64,000 nucleotides of DNA from DYRB01 sp963845265. Its GTDB lineage: Bacteria; Pseudomonadota; Gammaproteobacteria; Chromatiales; Chromatiaceae. Positions within the stretch are counted from its first letter, which is position 1. The number at the start of each line of letters is the position of its first letter. The position numbers and the translations under genes are program-made. The notes beneath the pieces are model-generated. The model had not been told where the DNA came from, made no database searches, and saw only the letters and a program-made list of their open reading frames with translations. This document shows positions 15,476-24,672 of this stretch, in pieces. The stretch spans positions 1 to 64,000 of the forward strand of contig CAWJRN010000003.1 in assembly GCA_963845265.1 (NCBI GenBank). Reading direction: 5' to 3'.

Positions 15476-16018
15476 TTAGCCTGGTCCAGTGACCGTGCCC
15501 CCGGCTGCTGCCGGTCGGGTGCGTGGCTGCGCCTTGGGCAGTCCGTCCGGGTAGAGCAGGGGCGCCAGCTCCTGGAGGGCGTGCAAGTAGACCCGGCGCT
15601 TGAAATAGACCACCTCGCGCAGGGGCTGCCAGTACTTCACCCAGCGCCACTGGTCGAACTCGGGCTTGTCGGTGGCGTCGAGGCAGAAGGCGGTCTCTTC
15701 ACAATCGACCCGCAGCATGAACCAGATCTGCTTCTGGCCGATGCAGATGGGTCCGCAGTGGCGGCGAATGAAGCGCTTGGGCAGGCGGTAGCGCAGCCAG
15801 CGACTGGTACAGCCGAGCACCTGGACATGGTGAGGGAGCAGCCCGACCTCTTCTTCCAGCTCGCGGAACATGGCCTGCTCGGGGGTTTCGTCCGCATTGA
15901 TGCCGCCCTGCGGGAATTGCCAGGCATTTTGACCGACACGCCTGCCCCAAAAGAGCCTGCGCTCTTTGTTGCAAAGAATGATGCCGACATTCGGCCGGAA
16001 GCCGTCCGGGTCGATCAA
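15476..16018 (-). CDS. rppH: RNA pyrophosphohydrolase RppH
   Basis: The 180-residue Nudix enzyme removes pyrophosphate from mRNA 5' ends and so starts RNA decay. It begins IDPDGFRPNVGIILCNKERR, followed by WGRRVGQNAWQFPQGGI, the RppH-specific start. The Nudix box is GGINADETPEQAMFRELEEE followed by VGL, with the metal-binding glutamates. The C-terminus (AQPRTRPAAAGG) is a non-conserved extension. It probably forms an operon with ptsP. Confidence 0.95.
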   Translation of the reverse strand: MIDPDGFRPNVGIILCNKERRLFWGRRVGQNAWQFPQGGINADETPEQAMFRELEEEVGLLPHHVQVLGCTSRWLRYRLPKRFIRRHCGPICIGQKQIWFMLRVDCEETAFCLDATDKPEFDQWRWVKYWQPLREVVYFKRRVYLHALQELAPLLYPDGLPKAQPRTRPAAAGGTVTGPG

Positions 16019-16167
16019 AGGGAGTCACCAAGGCTGTGGAAGTCCGCTGCATTCTTCCACAGCCTCGCCCCAACGGGCAACCGAAGGCACGAATAAGCTT
16101 TTGCCGAAGCTGGTATTTCCGGCTAAGGTCGCGGCCCTGGCCCGGCCGCCGGGCGTTCACCGGGAGT

Positions 16168-16845
16168 ATGGCTTTGGCACTTGCGCTGTTCGACCTCGAC
16201 AACACCCTCCTTGCGGGGGACTCCGACTATCTCTGGGGCCAGTACCTGGTCGAGCGCGGCCTGGTGGACGGGGAGCGCTACGAGCAGGAGAACGAGCGCT
16301 TCTACCGCGATTACCACGCCGGGCGGCTCGACATCCGCGCCTTTCTGCGTTTCGCGCTGCGGCCCCTGGCGGAGCACCCCCTGGCCGAGCTGCACGCCTG
16401 GCGGGAGGCCTTCCTGCGCGAGAAGATCGATCCGGTGATGCTCGGACCGGCCCGAGCCCTGGTGGAGCGTCACCGTGCGGCCGGGGATCTACTGATGGTG
16501 ATTACCGCGACCAATGCCTTCGTGACCGCGCCCATCGCGGCGCGCTTCGGCATCCCGCACCTGATCGCCACCGAACCGGAGCTGGTCGACGGGCGCTACA
16601 CGGGCGAGGTGGCTGGGATCCCCGCCTTCCGCGAGGGCAAGGTCCAGCGCCTGGATGCCTGGCTGGAACAGACCGGTCAGACTTTGGCCGGCAGCGCCTT
16701 CTACAGCGACTCCCATAACGACCTGCCCTTGCTCGAACGGGTGGACAGGCCGGTGGCCGTGGACCCGGACCCGCAGTTGCGGGCGGTGGCCGAGGAGCGG
16801 GGCTGGCCGGTGATGACCCTAAGGGACGGTTCAGAAACAACTTGA
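16168..16845 (+). CDS. HAD-IB phosphatase (SerB-like hydrolase)
   Basis: The 225-residue protein has HAD motif I as ALFDLDNTLLAGDSDYLW, a threonine motif II in LLMVITATNAFVTAPIAARF, and the K...D pair in GKVQRLDAWL and FYSDSHNDLPLLE. This is the HAD superfamily IB layout, close to phosphoserine phosphatase-like proteins that act on small phosphate esters. The ATG at 16168 is chosen since motif I starts seven residues later. The last residues (RDGSETT) and the TGA are encoded by the terminal repeat of a palindromic element, so the native C-terminus was probably replaced. Confidence 0.88.
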   Translation: MALALALFDLDNTLLAGDSDYLWGQYLVERGLVDGERYEQENERFYRDYHAGRLDIRAFLRFALRPLAEHPLAELHAWREAFLREKIDPVMLGPARALVERHRAAGDLLMVITATNAFVTAPIAARFGIPHLIATEPELVDGRYTGEVAGIPAFREGKVQRLDAWLEQTGQTLAGSAFYSDSHNDLPLLERVDRPVAVDPDPQLRAVAEERGWPVMTLRDGSETT

Positions 16846-16957
16846 ACATCCCGTAGGGTGGATGAGTGCAGCGAAATCCACCGATGCCGCCGGTGGACTG
16901 TGCTGCGCTTGTCCACCCTACAGCTCCCCTGTTTCGGTTGTTTCTGAATCGATCCTA
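16823..16957 (+). repeat. MITE-like palindromic element, subtype A, copy 1
   Basis: The element is bounded by GGGACGGTTCAGAAACAAC on the left and GTTGTTTCTGAATCGATCC on the right. The core is an inverted repeat of GTAGGGTGGATGAGTGCAGC (plus) against CTGCGCTTGTCCACCCTAC. A second copy lies in the opposite orientation at 17972, across the plsC gene. There is no coding capacity. Confidence 0.75.
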
Positions 16958-17094
16958 AGGGGTTGGGGCTTAGATGGGCTGTCGCCGAATTCGCCGTGGA
17001 CCACAGCAGGCCCCGGATACCAGGCTGGACGTCAACGACTTGAACCCGACATACTCCCGGCACTTCCTGGAACGAGTCGCCGACGCCTGAGCTC

Positions 17095-17916
17095 ATGCCC
17101 CTGCTTGTACCCCTGTGGAAGGGGCTGCGTATCCTCGAACACCTGCTCACCGGCGCCGTCGTGGCTGTGGTGGTCGCCGCCGGCCGGCGGCTGGGCTATC
17201 GCGTCGTCTGGTTGGATGACGTGGTCTGCTGGTGGTACCGGCGCCTGCTGCGCTGCATGCGGGTACGGGTCCAAGCGGAGGGGACCATTGCCGCCGGCGC
17301 CCTGTTGGTGGCCAATCACGTCTCCTGGCTGGATATTCCGGCCATCGGTACCCGGGGCATGGTGCGTTTTCTGTCCAAGGCCGAGGTCCGCGGCTGGCCC
17401 TTGGTGGGCTGGATGTCTGGGCTGGCTGGGACCTTCTTCATCGCCCGCGGGGCCAATCGGGTCGGCGCGGCGGTCGAGCAGATTCGCGCCCGCATTCAGG
17501 GCGGGCACCCGGTGGTCGTCTTTCCCGAGGGCACTACCACCGATGGGCGCCAGGTCCATCGCTTTCACCCGCGCCTGTTTGCTGTCTGCCAGCAGGCCGG
17601 GCTGGCGGTTCAGCCCGTCGCCCTGCGCTACGGTTTGGGTCCAGATCCGGACCCCATCGCGCCCTACATCGGCAACGACATCCTGGTGGCTCACCTCTGG
17701 CGCCTGTTGCGGCATTCGGGTCTGGATGTCCGGGTCAGCTTCCTGGCCCCTATTCAAGTTGCAGGTCTGGATCGCCGCGGCATGGCCGATGCGGCCCGTG
17801 TTGCGATCGCTAGCCATTTGGGGCTGGATACCGCCGAGCCCTCTGGCCGGGCCGGGGTGCCGCGTCCGGGTAAGCCCAGGGTTGCGACCTTGCCGGGTCG
17901 AGGCGCCGATCTCTAG
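17095..17916 (+). CDS. plsC: 1-acyl-sn-glycerol-3-phosphate acyltransferase
   Basis: The 273-residue membrane-associated acyltransferase makes phosphatidic acid from lysophosphatidate. Motif I is NHVSWLDIPAIG (N-H-x4-D), motif II is FFIARGANRVGAA, and motif III is VVVFPEGTTTDG. A hydrophobic N-terminal segment (HLLTGAVVAVVVAAGRRLGY) should anchor it in the inner membrane. It stands alone, flanked on both sides by inverted copies of one palindromic element, so the 1.1 kb between them could invert by recombination. Confidence 0.92.
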   Translation: MPLLVPLWKGLRILEHLLTGAVVAVVVAAGRRLGYRVVWLDDVVCWWYRRLLRCMRVRVQAEGTIAAGALLVANHVSWLDIPAIGTRGMVRFLSKAEVRGWPLVGWMSGLAGTFFIARGANRVGAAVEQIRARIQGGHPVVVFPEGTTTDGRQVHRFHPRLFAVCQQAGLAVQPVALRYGLGPDPDPIAPYIGNDILVAHLWRLLRHSGLDVRVSFLAPIQVAGLDRRGMADAARVAIASHLGLDTAEPSGRAGVPRPGKPRVATLPGRGADL

Positions 17917-17971
17917 GGGTTTTTCTTGCCTCTGTCTGCGTTAGCTGTTCGGAATGCCTAACTCATCGCGG

Positions 17972-18111
17972 TAAGGATCGGTTCAGAAACAACCGAAACA
18001 GGGGGAGCTGTAGGGTGGACAAGCGGAGCGCAGTCCACCGGCGGCGTCGGTGGATTTCGCTGCGCTCATCCACCCTACGGGATGTTCATATTGTTTCTGA
18101 ACAGTCCCTAA
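17972..18111 (-). repeat. MITE-like palindromic element, subtype A, copy 2 (inverted)
   Basis: This is the reverse complement of the copy at 16823. It runs from TAAGGATCGGTTCAGAAACA to TTGTTTCTGAACAGTCCCTA, with the core GTAGGGTGGACAAGCGGAGC. Only a few positions differ between copies. Confidence 0.75.
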
Positions 18112-18358
18112 CAAGGTGCAGTAGGAGTGGGAGCGGCGCCTCGCCGCGACGGTGCTGCAGGGCGGCCGCCGCTGTTCCGGTGAGTCCGCCGGGCTCGCTT
18201 GGCCGGCAACCGCTCCTGCATTGCCTGGGCGCACCGCCGAGGCGAATGTTGCTTCCCAGGCACTAAGGTACCCCTTGCCATCCTGGTACACTCCCAGCGG
18301 GTTCGGCGCTGGCCGCCGGCCCGGTTTCGCTTTCGTTTAGTCTCGGGTCTTCTGCCTC
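18112..18358. repeat. Gap with a REP-like core
   Basis: GTGGGAGCGGCGCCTCGCCG lies at 18127 and begins a REP-type hairpin, related to the ones near 6870 and 29451. The rest shows no gene and probably contains the promoter of the DUF4340 gene. Confidence 0.55.
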
Positions 18359-19636
18359 ATGCGTACGCGTTGGATACTCAACCTATTTCTGCTCGTGTTG
18401 GTCGCCGGTCTCGGCTGGGCGGTGCTGCGCGACCTGCGCGTGGCACGAGAGACGAGCGTCCTCACGGGCATGGACCCGCTGACCATCGAAGGTGTGGAAC
18501 TGACCCGCCCGGGGCGCGATACGGTGAAGCTGGAGCGGGTCACCGGCGGCGACTGGCGCATGACCGCACCCTATCGGATCGGTGCCGATCCGGAGCGGGT
18601 GGCGCGCCTGCTCCAGGTCGTTCAGGCCCATGTGGTGCGGAGCTTCCCCGCCGAGGGTGCGGACCTGACGCGTCTGGGCCTGGCGCCGGACCCGATCCGC
18701 ATCAGCCTGGGTGGGCAGACACTGCGCTTCGGTGCCACCGAGCCTATCGACCGGCTGCGCTACGTGGCCTCCGGCGATCTGGTGCACCTGACCGAGGACC
18801 TCTACTACCACCTGCTCGTGGCGCCGGCGCAGGGGTTCGTGGACCCGCACCCCTTCTCAGGCCTGGTCCCGGTTGCCGGGGACCTCAACGGCGAGCCCTT
18901 GGATCAGGAGACACTGGCCGCTGTCGCCGCCCTCAAGGCGGAGCGTGTCGAGACCCTGGACGGCGACCTGTCCGGCCGGCTGCTGCGGATCCAGACTCAG
19001 GGGGAGGGGGAGGAGGAGGCGGTGCGGTTCCTCGTCTCTCCCGACGGGTTGCGCTGGTCCAGGCCCGATCTGCGCCTGAGCTACCTGGTGGCTAGCCCGC
19101 CCCTGGCCCTGGTCGACCCGGAGTTCATCGAGGTTGGTGCCCAGATGGCCCCGAACGAGGCTCAGGGCGAGGATGGCATCGCCGTCCCCACACTGCCGCC
19201 CGGGACCTTGCCCGAGCAGGCCGTGGGTCTGGTCGAGGGGCTTGCCCCCGGACCGGATGGCGCCTGGTCGGGTGAGACCCTGACGGAGGAGTTGGTCGCC
19301 GAGCCGGGTGGGGATGTCGGTGGCGAGCAAGATGTGCTCGCGGGAGCGGAAGGGTCCGACTTGGCCGAACCGCTGGTGGATCCGGACGCGCCGATGGAGA
19401 TGCGGGTCGAGCGTCTGGCCCCGGCCGGCTCTGGGTACGCAGGGGATGGCTTGGATCCCGGCGATGCCCGCGAGCGCGAGATCGACCATGCCGTTTCGTC
19501 CTCGTTCGGCGGGCCGCCTGTGCGCAGTCAGGCGCAGGTCCAGCGGCAGGAGGCCGGTCTGCCCGACGAGGATGCGATTGTCTCCCCCGAGGACGCTGCC
19601 GGTCCCCCCCCGGCGGTCAAGCTCCGGCCCGAGTAG
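18359..19636 (+). CDS. DUF4340-like membrane-anchored protein
   Basis: The 425-residue protein has a single N-terminal membrane segment (WILNLFLLVLVAGLGWAVL). A DUF4340-like region follows, with VKLERVTGGDWRMTAPYRIG, then DPERVARLLQVVQAHVVRSF and DLTRLGLAPDPIRISLGGQT, the pattern of repeated beta units seen in proteins of ABC-associated clusters. From about residue 250 the chain is acidic and rich in proline and glycine, and probably disordered. Its function is unknown. The stop lies 10 bases before the GTG start of mutM, so they are likely cotranscribed. Confidence 0.75.
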   Translation: MRTRWILNLFLLVLVAGLGWAVLRDLRVARETSVLTGMDPLTIEGVELTRPGRDTVKLERVTGGDWRMTAPYRIGADPERVARLLQVVQAHVVRSFPAEGADLTRLGLAPDPIRISLGGQTLRFGATEPIDRLRYVASGDLVHLTEDLYYHLLVAPAQGFVDPHPFSGLVPVAGDLNGEPLDQETLAAVAALKAERVETLDGDLSGRLLRIQTQGEGEEEAVRFLVSPDGLRWSRPDLRLSYLVASPPLALVDPEFIEVGAQMAPNEAQGEDGIAVPTLPPGTLPEQAVGLVEGLAPGPDGAWSGETLTEELVAEPGGDVGGEQDVLAGAEGSDLAEPLVDPDAPMEMRVERLAPAGSGYAGDGLDPGDAREREIDHAVSSSFGGPPVRSQAQVQRQEAGLPDEDAIVSPEDAAGPPPAVKLRPE

Positions 19637-19646
19637 CGGCAGACGC

Positions 19647-20462
19647 GTGCCGGAACTTCCGGAGGTCGAGACTACCCTGCGCGGCGTGCGCCCCTATCTG
19701 GAGGGGCGCCATATCGCCGGGGTGACGGTGCGCGACCCGCGCCTGCGCTACCCGGTGCCGCCGGACCTGGGGACGACCTTGGCCGGCCAGCGGATCGGCG
19801 CGCTCCGGCGGCGGGGCAAGTATCTGTTGCTGAGCCTGGACCGCGGCACCCTGCTGGTCCACCTGGGGATGTCCGGTAGCCTGAGGGTCCTGCCGGCCGC
19901 CAGCCCGCCCGGGCCCCACGACCACATCGACCTGATCCTAGCCGATGGGCCCTGTCTGCGCCTGCGCGACCCGCGTCGCTTCGGTGCCTTTCTATGGCTG
20001 ACTGGTCCTGCCGAGGCCCACCCCTTGCTTGCCCACCTGGGTCCAGAGCCCCTTGGAGCTGCCTTCGACGGTGACCATTTGTACCGCGCATCCCGGGGGC
20101 GACGGCTCGCGGTGAAGGCCTTCATCATGGATTCGCGGATCGTGGTCGGGGTTGGCAACATCTACGCCAACGAGGCGCTGTTCGGTGCCCGTATCCACCC
20201 CAACCGGGCCAGTGGCCGCATCGGTCAAGAGCGATACCGGGCCCTCGCCGGGCACATCCGCGCTGTGCTTGCCGCCGCCATCGAACAGGGGGGCACCAGC
20301 CTGAGGGACTTCGTCCAAGAGGACGGCCGCCCCGGTTACTTCGCCCAGTCTCTCCAGGTCTACGGTCGTGGCGGCGAGCCCTGTCCTAACTGCGCCGGTC
20401 TCATACAGGTCAGCCGCATCGGCCAGAGATCGAGCTTCTACTGCCCACACTGTCAACACTGA
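19647..20462 (+). CDS. mutM: Formamidopyrimidine-DNA glycosylase
   Basis: The 271-residue enzyme removes 8-oxoguanine and formamidopyrimidines from DNA. The mature N-terminus is PELPEVETTLRGV, with the catalytic proline directly after the GTG-coded start. The helix-two-turn-helix region has DSRIVVGVGNIYANEALFGA, and the C-terminal zinc finger is CPNCAGLIQVSRIGQRSSFY followed by CPHC. The start is fixed by the need for PELPE at the N-terminus, giving a GTG at 19647. It follows the DUF4340 gene closely. Confidence 0.95.
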   Translation: MPELPEVETTLRGVRPYLEGRHIAGVTVRDPRLRYPVPPDLGTTLAGQRIGALRRRGKYLLLSLDRGTLLVHLGMSGSLRVLPAASPPGPHDHIDLILADGPCLRLRDPRRFGAFLWLTGPAEAHPLLAHLGPEPLGAAFDGDHLYRASRGRRLAVKAFIMDSRIVVGVGNIYANEALFGARIHPNRASGRIGQERYRALAGHIRAVLAAAIEQGGTSLRDFVQEDGRPGYFAQSLQVYGRGGEPCPNCAGLIQVSRIGQRSSFYCPHCQH

Positions 20463-20469
20463 GTCTGCT

Positions 20470-20988
20470 ATGCCAATTCCCTATCGATTCCTCGGTGCCA
20501 GCCTGGCGCTATCCCTGATGTCCCTGACGAGCGTCGCCCAGGCGCGCGAACTGGTCGGCCACGCCATCGTTCGGAGTGACGCCAGTCTGCTCATCAAGGG
20601 CGATGTGGTCAGGCTGGCCGGAATCTATGTCCCGCCGACCAATCGGGAGTGTCGGGCCTGGGTGGTGCCGGTGCGCTGTGATTCCCGTGCTGCCATGGCC
20701 CTGGACTTCAAGGTGCGTGGCTTCATCCATTGCTTCCCCGTCGCCGAAAACGACGACGGTAGTATCGACGCCACCTGCTATGTCGACCGCTCCAGCTTCG
20801 AGCCGGGAGAAGACCTCGCCGCCCATCTCATCCAACGCGGTCTGGCCCTGGCCCTACCGGATGCCCCCTTCGAGTACCAGGCACTGGAGAAGATCGCCCG
20901 CAGCCAGGGGCTCGGCGTGTGGGGCTACACCGTGGATGGGTTTTCCCGAGAAGTCTTCCCGCCCGGTAAGGGTTGGCGGAACGAGTAG
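20470..20988 (+). CDS. Secreted thermonuclease-like (SNase-fold) protein
   Basis: The 172-residue product starts with a signal-peptide-like segment (FLGASLALSLMSLTSVAQA), cleaved before RELVGHAIV. The rest has the SNase-like beta-barrel pattern, with VVRLAGIYVPP, AMALDFKVRGFIHCFPVAEN and EDLAAHLIQRGLALALPDAP. The usual catalytic Arg/Glu set is not clear, so enzyme activity is doubtful. It is probably periplasmic, and it begins 8 bases after mutM, so it is likely cotranscribed. I am confident of the fold only at a moderate level. Confidence 0.65.
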   Translation: MPIPYRFLGASLALSLMSLTSVAQARELVGHAIVRSDASLLIKGDVVRLAGIYVPPTNRECRAWVVPVRCDSRAAMALDFKVRGFIHCFPVAENDDGSIDATCYVDRSSFEPGEDLAAHLIQRGLALALPDAPFEYQALEKIARSQGLGVWGYTVDGFSREVFPPGKGWRNE

Positions 20989-21015
20989 GCGGCGAGCCAA
21001 GACCATGGGGGTCAG

Positions 21016-21053
21016 TTGAGCGGTGGACTGCGCTTCGCTTGTCCACCCTACGG
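21016..21053 (+). repeat. Solo half of the GTAGGGTGGAC repeat
   Basis: GCGGTGGACTGCGCTTCGCT, then TGTCCACCCTACGG, is one arm of the core found in the palindromic elements at 16823 and 17972. The outer TTCAGAAACAAC ends are absent, so the inner core exists on its own. Confidence 0.6.
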
Positions 21054-21083
21054 CGCTGGCTCGGATGATCAGTGCCTATAACG

Positions 21084-22364
21084 TCAAACACCGCCCCCAC
21101 CCTCCTGAGCCCGCCCGTAGAAGATATCGCGATAGGCGACGTAGATCGAGGCGGTCAGGGTGGGGACGACAATCAGTAGGCCGATCAGCATGGGGACGGC
21201 ACCAGCCATGAGGAGCACCATGGCGGCCAGTCCGTAGATCAGGAAGGGCAAGACGTTCTTCATGCAGCCCTGGAGACTGAGCTTCATCGCCGCCCAGGCT
21301 GACATGCCGTTGATAGCGATCAGCGCGGGGGCGAACCAATAGGCCATGATCGCCGGGAAGATCAGCAGTGTGGTGACCAGACCGGCCAACAGAACGACAC
21401 TCGGATTCACGACCTGGTCCGGCGCGTCGAGGTGCAACGGGGCGTGTGGGCCGGGCATATCGGAGCTCCAGCCCATGATGGAAGAGAACATGGGTATGCC
21501 AACCGCTAGGACGATGGGCAGCGTGGCCAAGACGATAAAGCCGAGATAGAGCGCGCCGGCGGCGAACAACTGTCCGGTCTGGGTGGCGAATCCGGCGAAC
21601 AGGTGCTGAAAGGTGAGGGGCTCACCGCGATCCTGGTCTTGGGCGCCCAGCATCAGGCCACCGGTGAACACCGGTGCGAGCAGGTAGGGCGCGACGGGGC
21701 CGACGATGGGGATCATGGAGGCGACGACGGCGATGACGCCGTACACCACCATGATCAGTATCCAGATCCAGGGGTTGGCCGCGAAATGTCGGAAGCCGCC
21801 GCTGATCCATGTCCACCCATGGCCGATCGGAACGGCACGGGGGCCGTTGAGGGCCTCTGCACGGGGCGCCGTGATCTTGGCCACCAACTCTGCTTTGGGT
21901 GGGGCGTAGGGGTTGGCCCTGGGCTCGACCGGAGGGGGCGTTGGAGGTAACCGGGCGTCGATCCAGGCCCGGAGCAGCTGGTTGTCGGCAAGCACTTCAC
22001 CGCAGGCCTTGCAGACGCCGGCATGCACGTCGTCGGAGCCGCACTTGGGGCATTGGTCTGCCGCGTCTCTTGAGGCGGCGGGGGCCTCGTGCGCGGAGAT
22101 CGGTGTCAGGCGCAGTTCCGGCCGGGGGATGTTAGTGGGCTCGAAGCGTACCGACAGCCCGGCCTTGGATAGGGCGCTGACATAGCGCTCGGCGGTCGCC
22201 CGGTCCAGGTCGACCTTGATGTCGCGGGCTCGGCCGCCGAGTACCATGGCACGGACGCTATCTTCAGGTAGCTTGAACAATACGGAGATGCTTTGGATGG
22301 CCTCCTGGGCCGAGACATAGGGCTGTAGCTCGCCGGTGTAGACCACCTTGAATCGACTCTCCAT
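21084..22364 (-). CDS. Multi-pass membrane protein with N-terminal and zinc-ribbon domains (BPSS1780-like)
   Basis: The 426-residue protein starts with about 85 residues resembling a small alpha/beta domain (FKVVYTGELQPYVSAQEAIQ). A zinc ribbon CPKCGSDDVHAGVCKACGEV follows near residue 103, then a proline-rich linker. From about residue 175 there are five or six membrane segments, with FRHFAANPWIWILIMVVYGV and YIAYR-like endings of the BPSS1780/DUF975-like family. The role is unknown. It lies just downstream of the SEC-C gene on the same strand. Confidence 0.7.
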   Translation of the reverse strand: MESRFKVVYTGELQPYVSAQEAIQSISVLFKLPEDSVRAMVLGGRARDIKVDLDRATAERYVSALSKAGLSVRFEPTNIPRPELRLTPISAHEAPAASRDAADQCPKCGSDDVHAGVCKACGEVLADNQLLRAWIDARLPPTPPPVEPRANPYAPPKAELVAKITAPRAEALNGPRAVPIGHGWTWISGGFRHFAANPWIWILIMVVYGVIAVVASMIPIVGPVAPYLLAPVFTGGLMLGAQDQDRGEPLTFQHLFAGFATQTGQLFAAGALYLGFIVLATLPIVLAVGIPMFSSIMGWSSDMPGPHAPLHLDAPDQVVNPSVVLLAGLVTTLLIFPAIMAYWFAPALIAINGMSAWAAMKLSLQGCMKNVLPFLIYGLAAMVLLMAGAVPMLIGLLIVVPTLTASIYVAYRDIFYGRAQEGGGGV

Positions 22365-22400
22365 CGACCAACCTCCTGTGTGTAGCAGTTGGAGTCGGTG

Positions 22401-24374
22401 TCACGCCTTACCGCGTGCGCCGTATTTTTTTAGCCAGGCGAGGATGCCAGGTTCTGCCTCCCAGACATCGCGCATGGCCTCGCGGTAGAGCCACGCCTGG
22501 TCCTCGCCCCCAGGGGCCAGGCCTGCGGCGGTGTTCAGGCCGGCCCGGCTCCAGGACGTGGTGGTCGGTGGCTTGATGCGTTTGCGGGTCAGGTAGTGGG
22601 GGATGCGCGGCAGACGCATCAATGCAGTGTGCAGGGCCAGCTTCGCCTGGGCCTGCTCGCCCATGCGATAGAGGGCCAACACCTCGCCATAGGCCAGGTC
22701 GGCGAGGACGTCGCCGGGAAAGCTGCGCGCCAATTCCAAGGCGCGTGCGTCCTCGTGGCGGCGCAGCAGGTGGTTCATCAACTCGGCACGCACCCCGTGG
22801 TTGTCCTGGGGGTTGAGGGCGAGCAGGCGCTCCAACACGGCCGCGGCGGCGCCCTCTCGGTCGGTCTCCGTATGCCAGAGATAGAGCCGGAACAGCAGTC
22901 TCAGGGCGGGTCTGTTGCGCTCGTCGGACCAGGGGATCTGCCGGCCAACCTCCGGCGGCAGGCACTGATCGACGATGGCTGCGGCCCGGGTCAGCAGGGG
23001 CAGCAGCAGCAATTGGGCGATCCAGGGCAGGCTGCTCTCGGGGTGTTCGTAGAGGGCTGTGGCCAGGTCGTCGAGGATGTCCAGGCTGTCCGCCGCCTGG
23101 GGGTGGCGGGAGAGGAAGCGTAGCCAGCCTTCGCCGGTCCAGGGGGCGCCGTCCTCCATCAGGGCGAGTTGGGTGGAGTAAGGCTTGACCGCCGGATAGA
23201 CCTGGTGCCAAGCGGTCTCGACCTCGCGCACCTGGCGCGGTGGGCGCAGACGCACCGCGTCGCCGGTCCAGTGGGAGGGCAGGCGTCCGCCGCCCATGTC
23301 CGCCTCGGCGAACAGGGGGAGCTGTTCCGGCGGGACATCGTCCGTCGGCCGGGCCAGTGGCTCCAGGGCGTAGACGGGCAGGGGGCGTGAGGCGATGGCC
23401 TCGATCCAGTCGCGTAGTTGCAGCAGCGGCGGGTCCAGAGACTCGGCGTGGCTCGCGACCAGGGCCGCCTGGGGGTCCAGGGCGGCCTGAGCCAGGAAGT
23501 CCATGAAGGGCTCCTCATGGAACCCGGCGCGTTCGAGTTTGCGCCGCCAGAAGTGGGCGCGCAGGGCAGCAACGACGTCCTTGTGCTGGGCCGCGAGCAA
23601 GGTGATCTCCAGGACGGCGGTGCGCGCCGAGTCCGGGGCATTGCGTTGGGCTTGGGCATAGGCCGCTTCGGCCGCGGCAAAGTCGCCCTCATCCAGGCGC
23701 TGGGTGCATAGCCGTTGCCAGGCGGCTGCCTTCAGCTCCCGCGGGCCGTCCCGGGCGATACGTTCCAGGAATGCCTGACCCTTGCGCCAGTGGTCCAGGC
23801 GCTCGTAGGCGTCGCTCAAGACCTCCAGGGCCGCGTCGAAGCGACCATCCAGGGTCTCGGGCTCCGCGAACAGGGGCTCGAGCAGGGCCACGGTGCGGCC
23901 TGGGCGGTCCTGGGATAGCCAGCGGTCCCCGACCTTGGCCAGTAGAAAGCTCGGTAGGCTGCCGCTGGCCAGGGCGGCATTCAGGCCGCGCTCGGACAGT
24001 TCGTCGAGCAGGATCTCCCAAACCAGTTCCTCGGGCAGCTCCGGGACCTCTGCCAGGGCCCCGCAGCAGGCGCCGAAGGACGCCCCAGAGCCGCAGGGGC
24101 AGGGGTCGTCGAGTCCGAGTGCCGGTAGCGGTTGGGGCCGAAACTCGTGGGAGGGCAGGGGCGTGGCGTTCCAGATCGCCTGGCCGAGCAAGACACTCAG
24201 GCTCGCCTCTTCCTCGGGGCTCAGCTCGGCGTCCGACAGGTCCAACAACTCCGGAATCTTGCCGCGCGCCCATTTCAGAAAGGGCTGCGGGGACTGGTCG
24301 CGGAGGATCTCTCGCACGGCGAGCAGGATGACCTGCTCCATGCGCTCTGCGTCGGCAATTTCGCGACGGAACAT
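22401..24374 (-). CDS. Large helical-repeat protein with a SEC-C zinc motif
   Basis: The 657-residue protein carries the SEC-C motif PCPCGSGASFGACCG near residue 96, which binds zinc in SecA tails and many unrelated proteins. The rest is rich in helical, TPR-like units such as AAWQRLCTQRLDEGDFAAAE and AAVLERLLALNPQDN. It ends with LKKYGARGKA. Such proteins are thought to act as scaffolds; no enzymatic motif is visible. It precedes the zinc-ribbon membrane protein by about 36 bases and they probably form one unit. Confidence 0.8.
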   Translation of the reverse strand: MFRREIADAERMEQVILLAVREILRDQSPQPFLKWARGKIPELLDLSDAELSPEEEASLSVLLGQAIWNATPLPSHEFRPQPLPALGLDDPCPCGSGASFGACCGALAEVPELPEELVWEILLDELSERGLNAALASGSLPSFLLAKVGDRWLSQDRPGRTVALLEPLFAEPETLDGRFDAALEVLSDAYERLDHWRKGQAFLERIARDGPRELKAAAWQRLCTQRLDEGDFAAAEAAYAQAQRNAPDSARTAVLEITLLAAQHKDVVAALRAHFWRRKLERAGFHEEPFMDFLAQAALDPQAALVASHAESLDPPLLQLRDWIEAIASRPLPVYALEPLARPTDDVPPEQLPLFAEADMGGGRLPSHWTGDAVRLRPPRQVREVETAWHQVYPAVKPYSTQLALMEDGAPWTGEGWLRFLSRHPQAADSLDILDDLATALYEHPESSLPWIAQLLLLPLLTRAAAIVDQCLPPEVGRQIPWSDERNRPALRLLFRLYLWHTETDREGAAAAVLERLLALNPQDNHGVRAELMNHLLRRHEDARALELARSFPGDVLADLAYGEVLALYRMGEQAQAKLALHTALMRLPRIPHYLTRKRIKPPTTTSWSRAGLNTAAGLAPGGEDQAWLYREAMRDVWEAEPGILAWLKKYGARGKA

Positions 24375-24672
24375 GGGCGCAGTTCCCTCGTTGAGGCGCG
24401 TCCGCGGGGGGACGGCGTGAGTTGATTCTAACCTAAGAAATAGCCTGTGGATGCCTTGGGAGGTGGGAGCTGCCGGAGTGAGCGGGCGGCGGGTGAACCG
24501 GCAGGAGGCTCGGCCTGTCGGCCGGGGAAGGCTCCCTCATGAGGGCGATCAATGGGGTCTGAAAAGTTAATACATCAGGTCAAGTAAGTGCCCATCGGCG
24601 CTGATGAGAAAGCAAAAAATCGAGCGTCCGAATGGTTTTGTGACTGGCTTTGCAGTCACCGCATCGGCTACA
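24375..24672. other. Intergenic region between divergent genes
   Basis: No gene is supported. A GGGGTCTGAAAAGTTAATAC-like tag appears near 24553, similar in style to the GGGGTCAG repeats. The region must hold the promoters of the SEC-C gene (leftward) and the transpeptidase gene (rightward). Confidence 0.4.
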
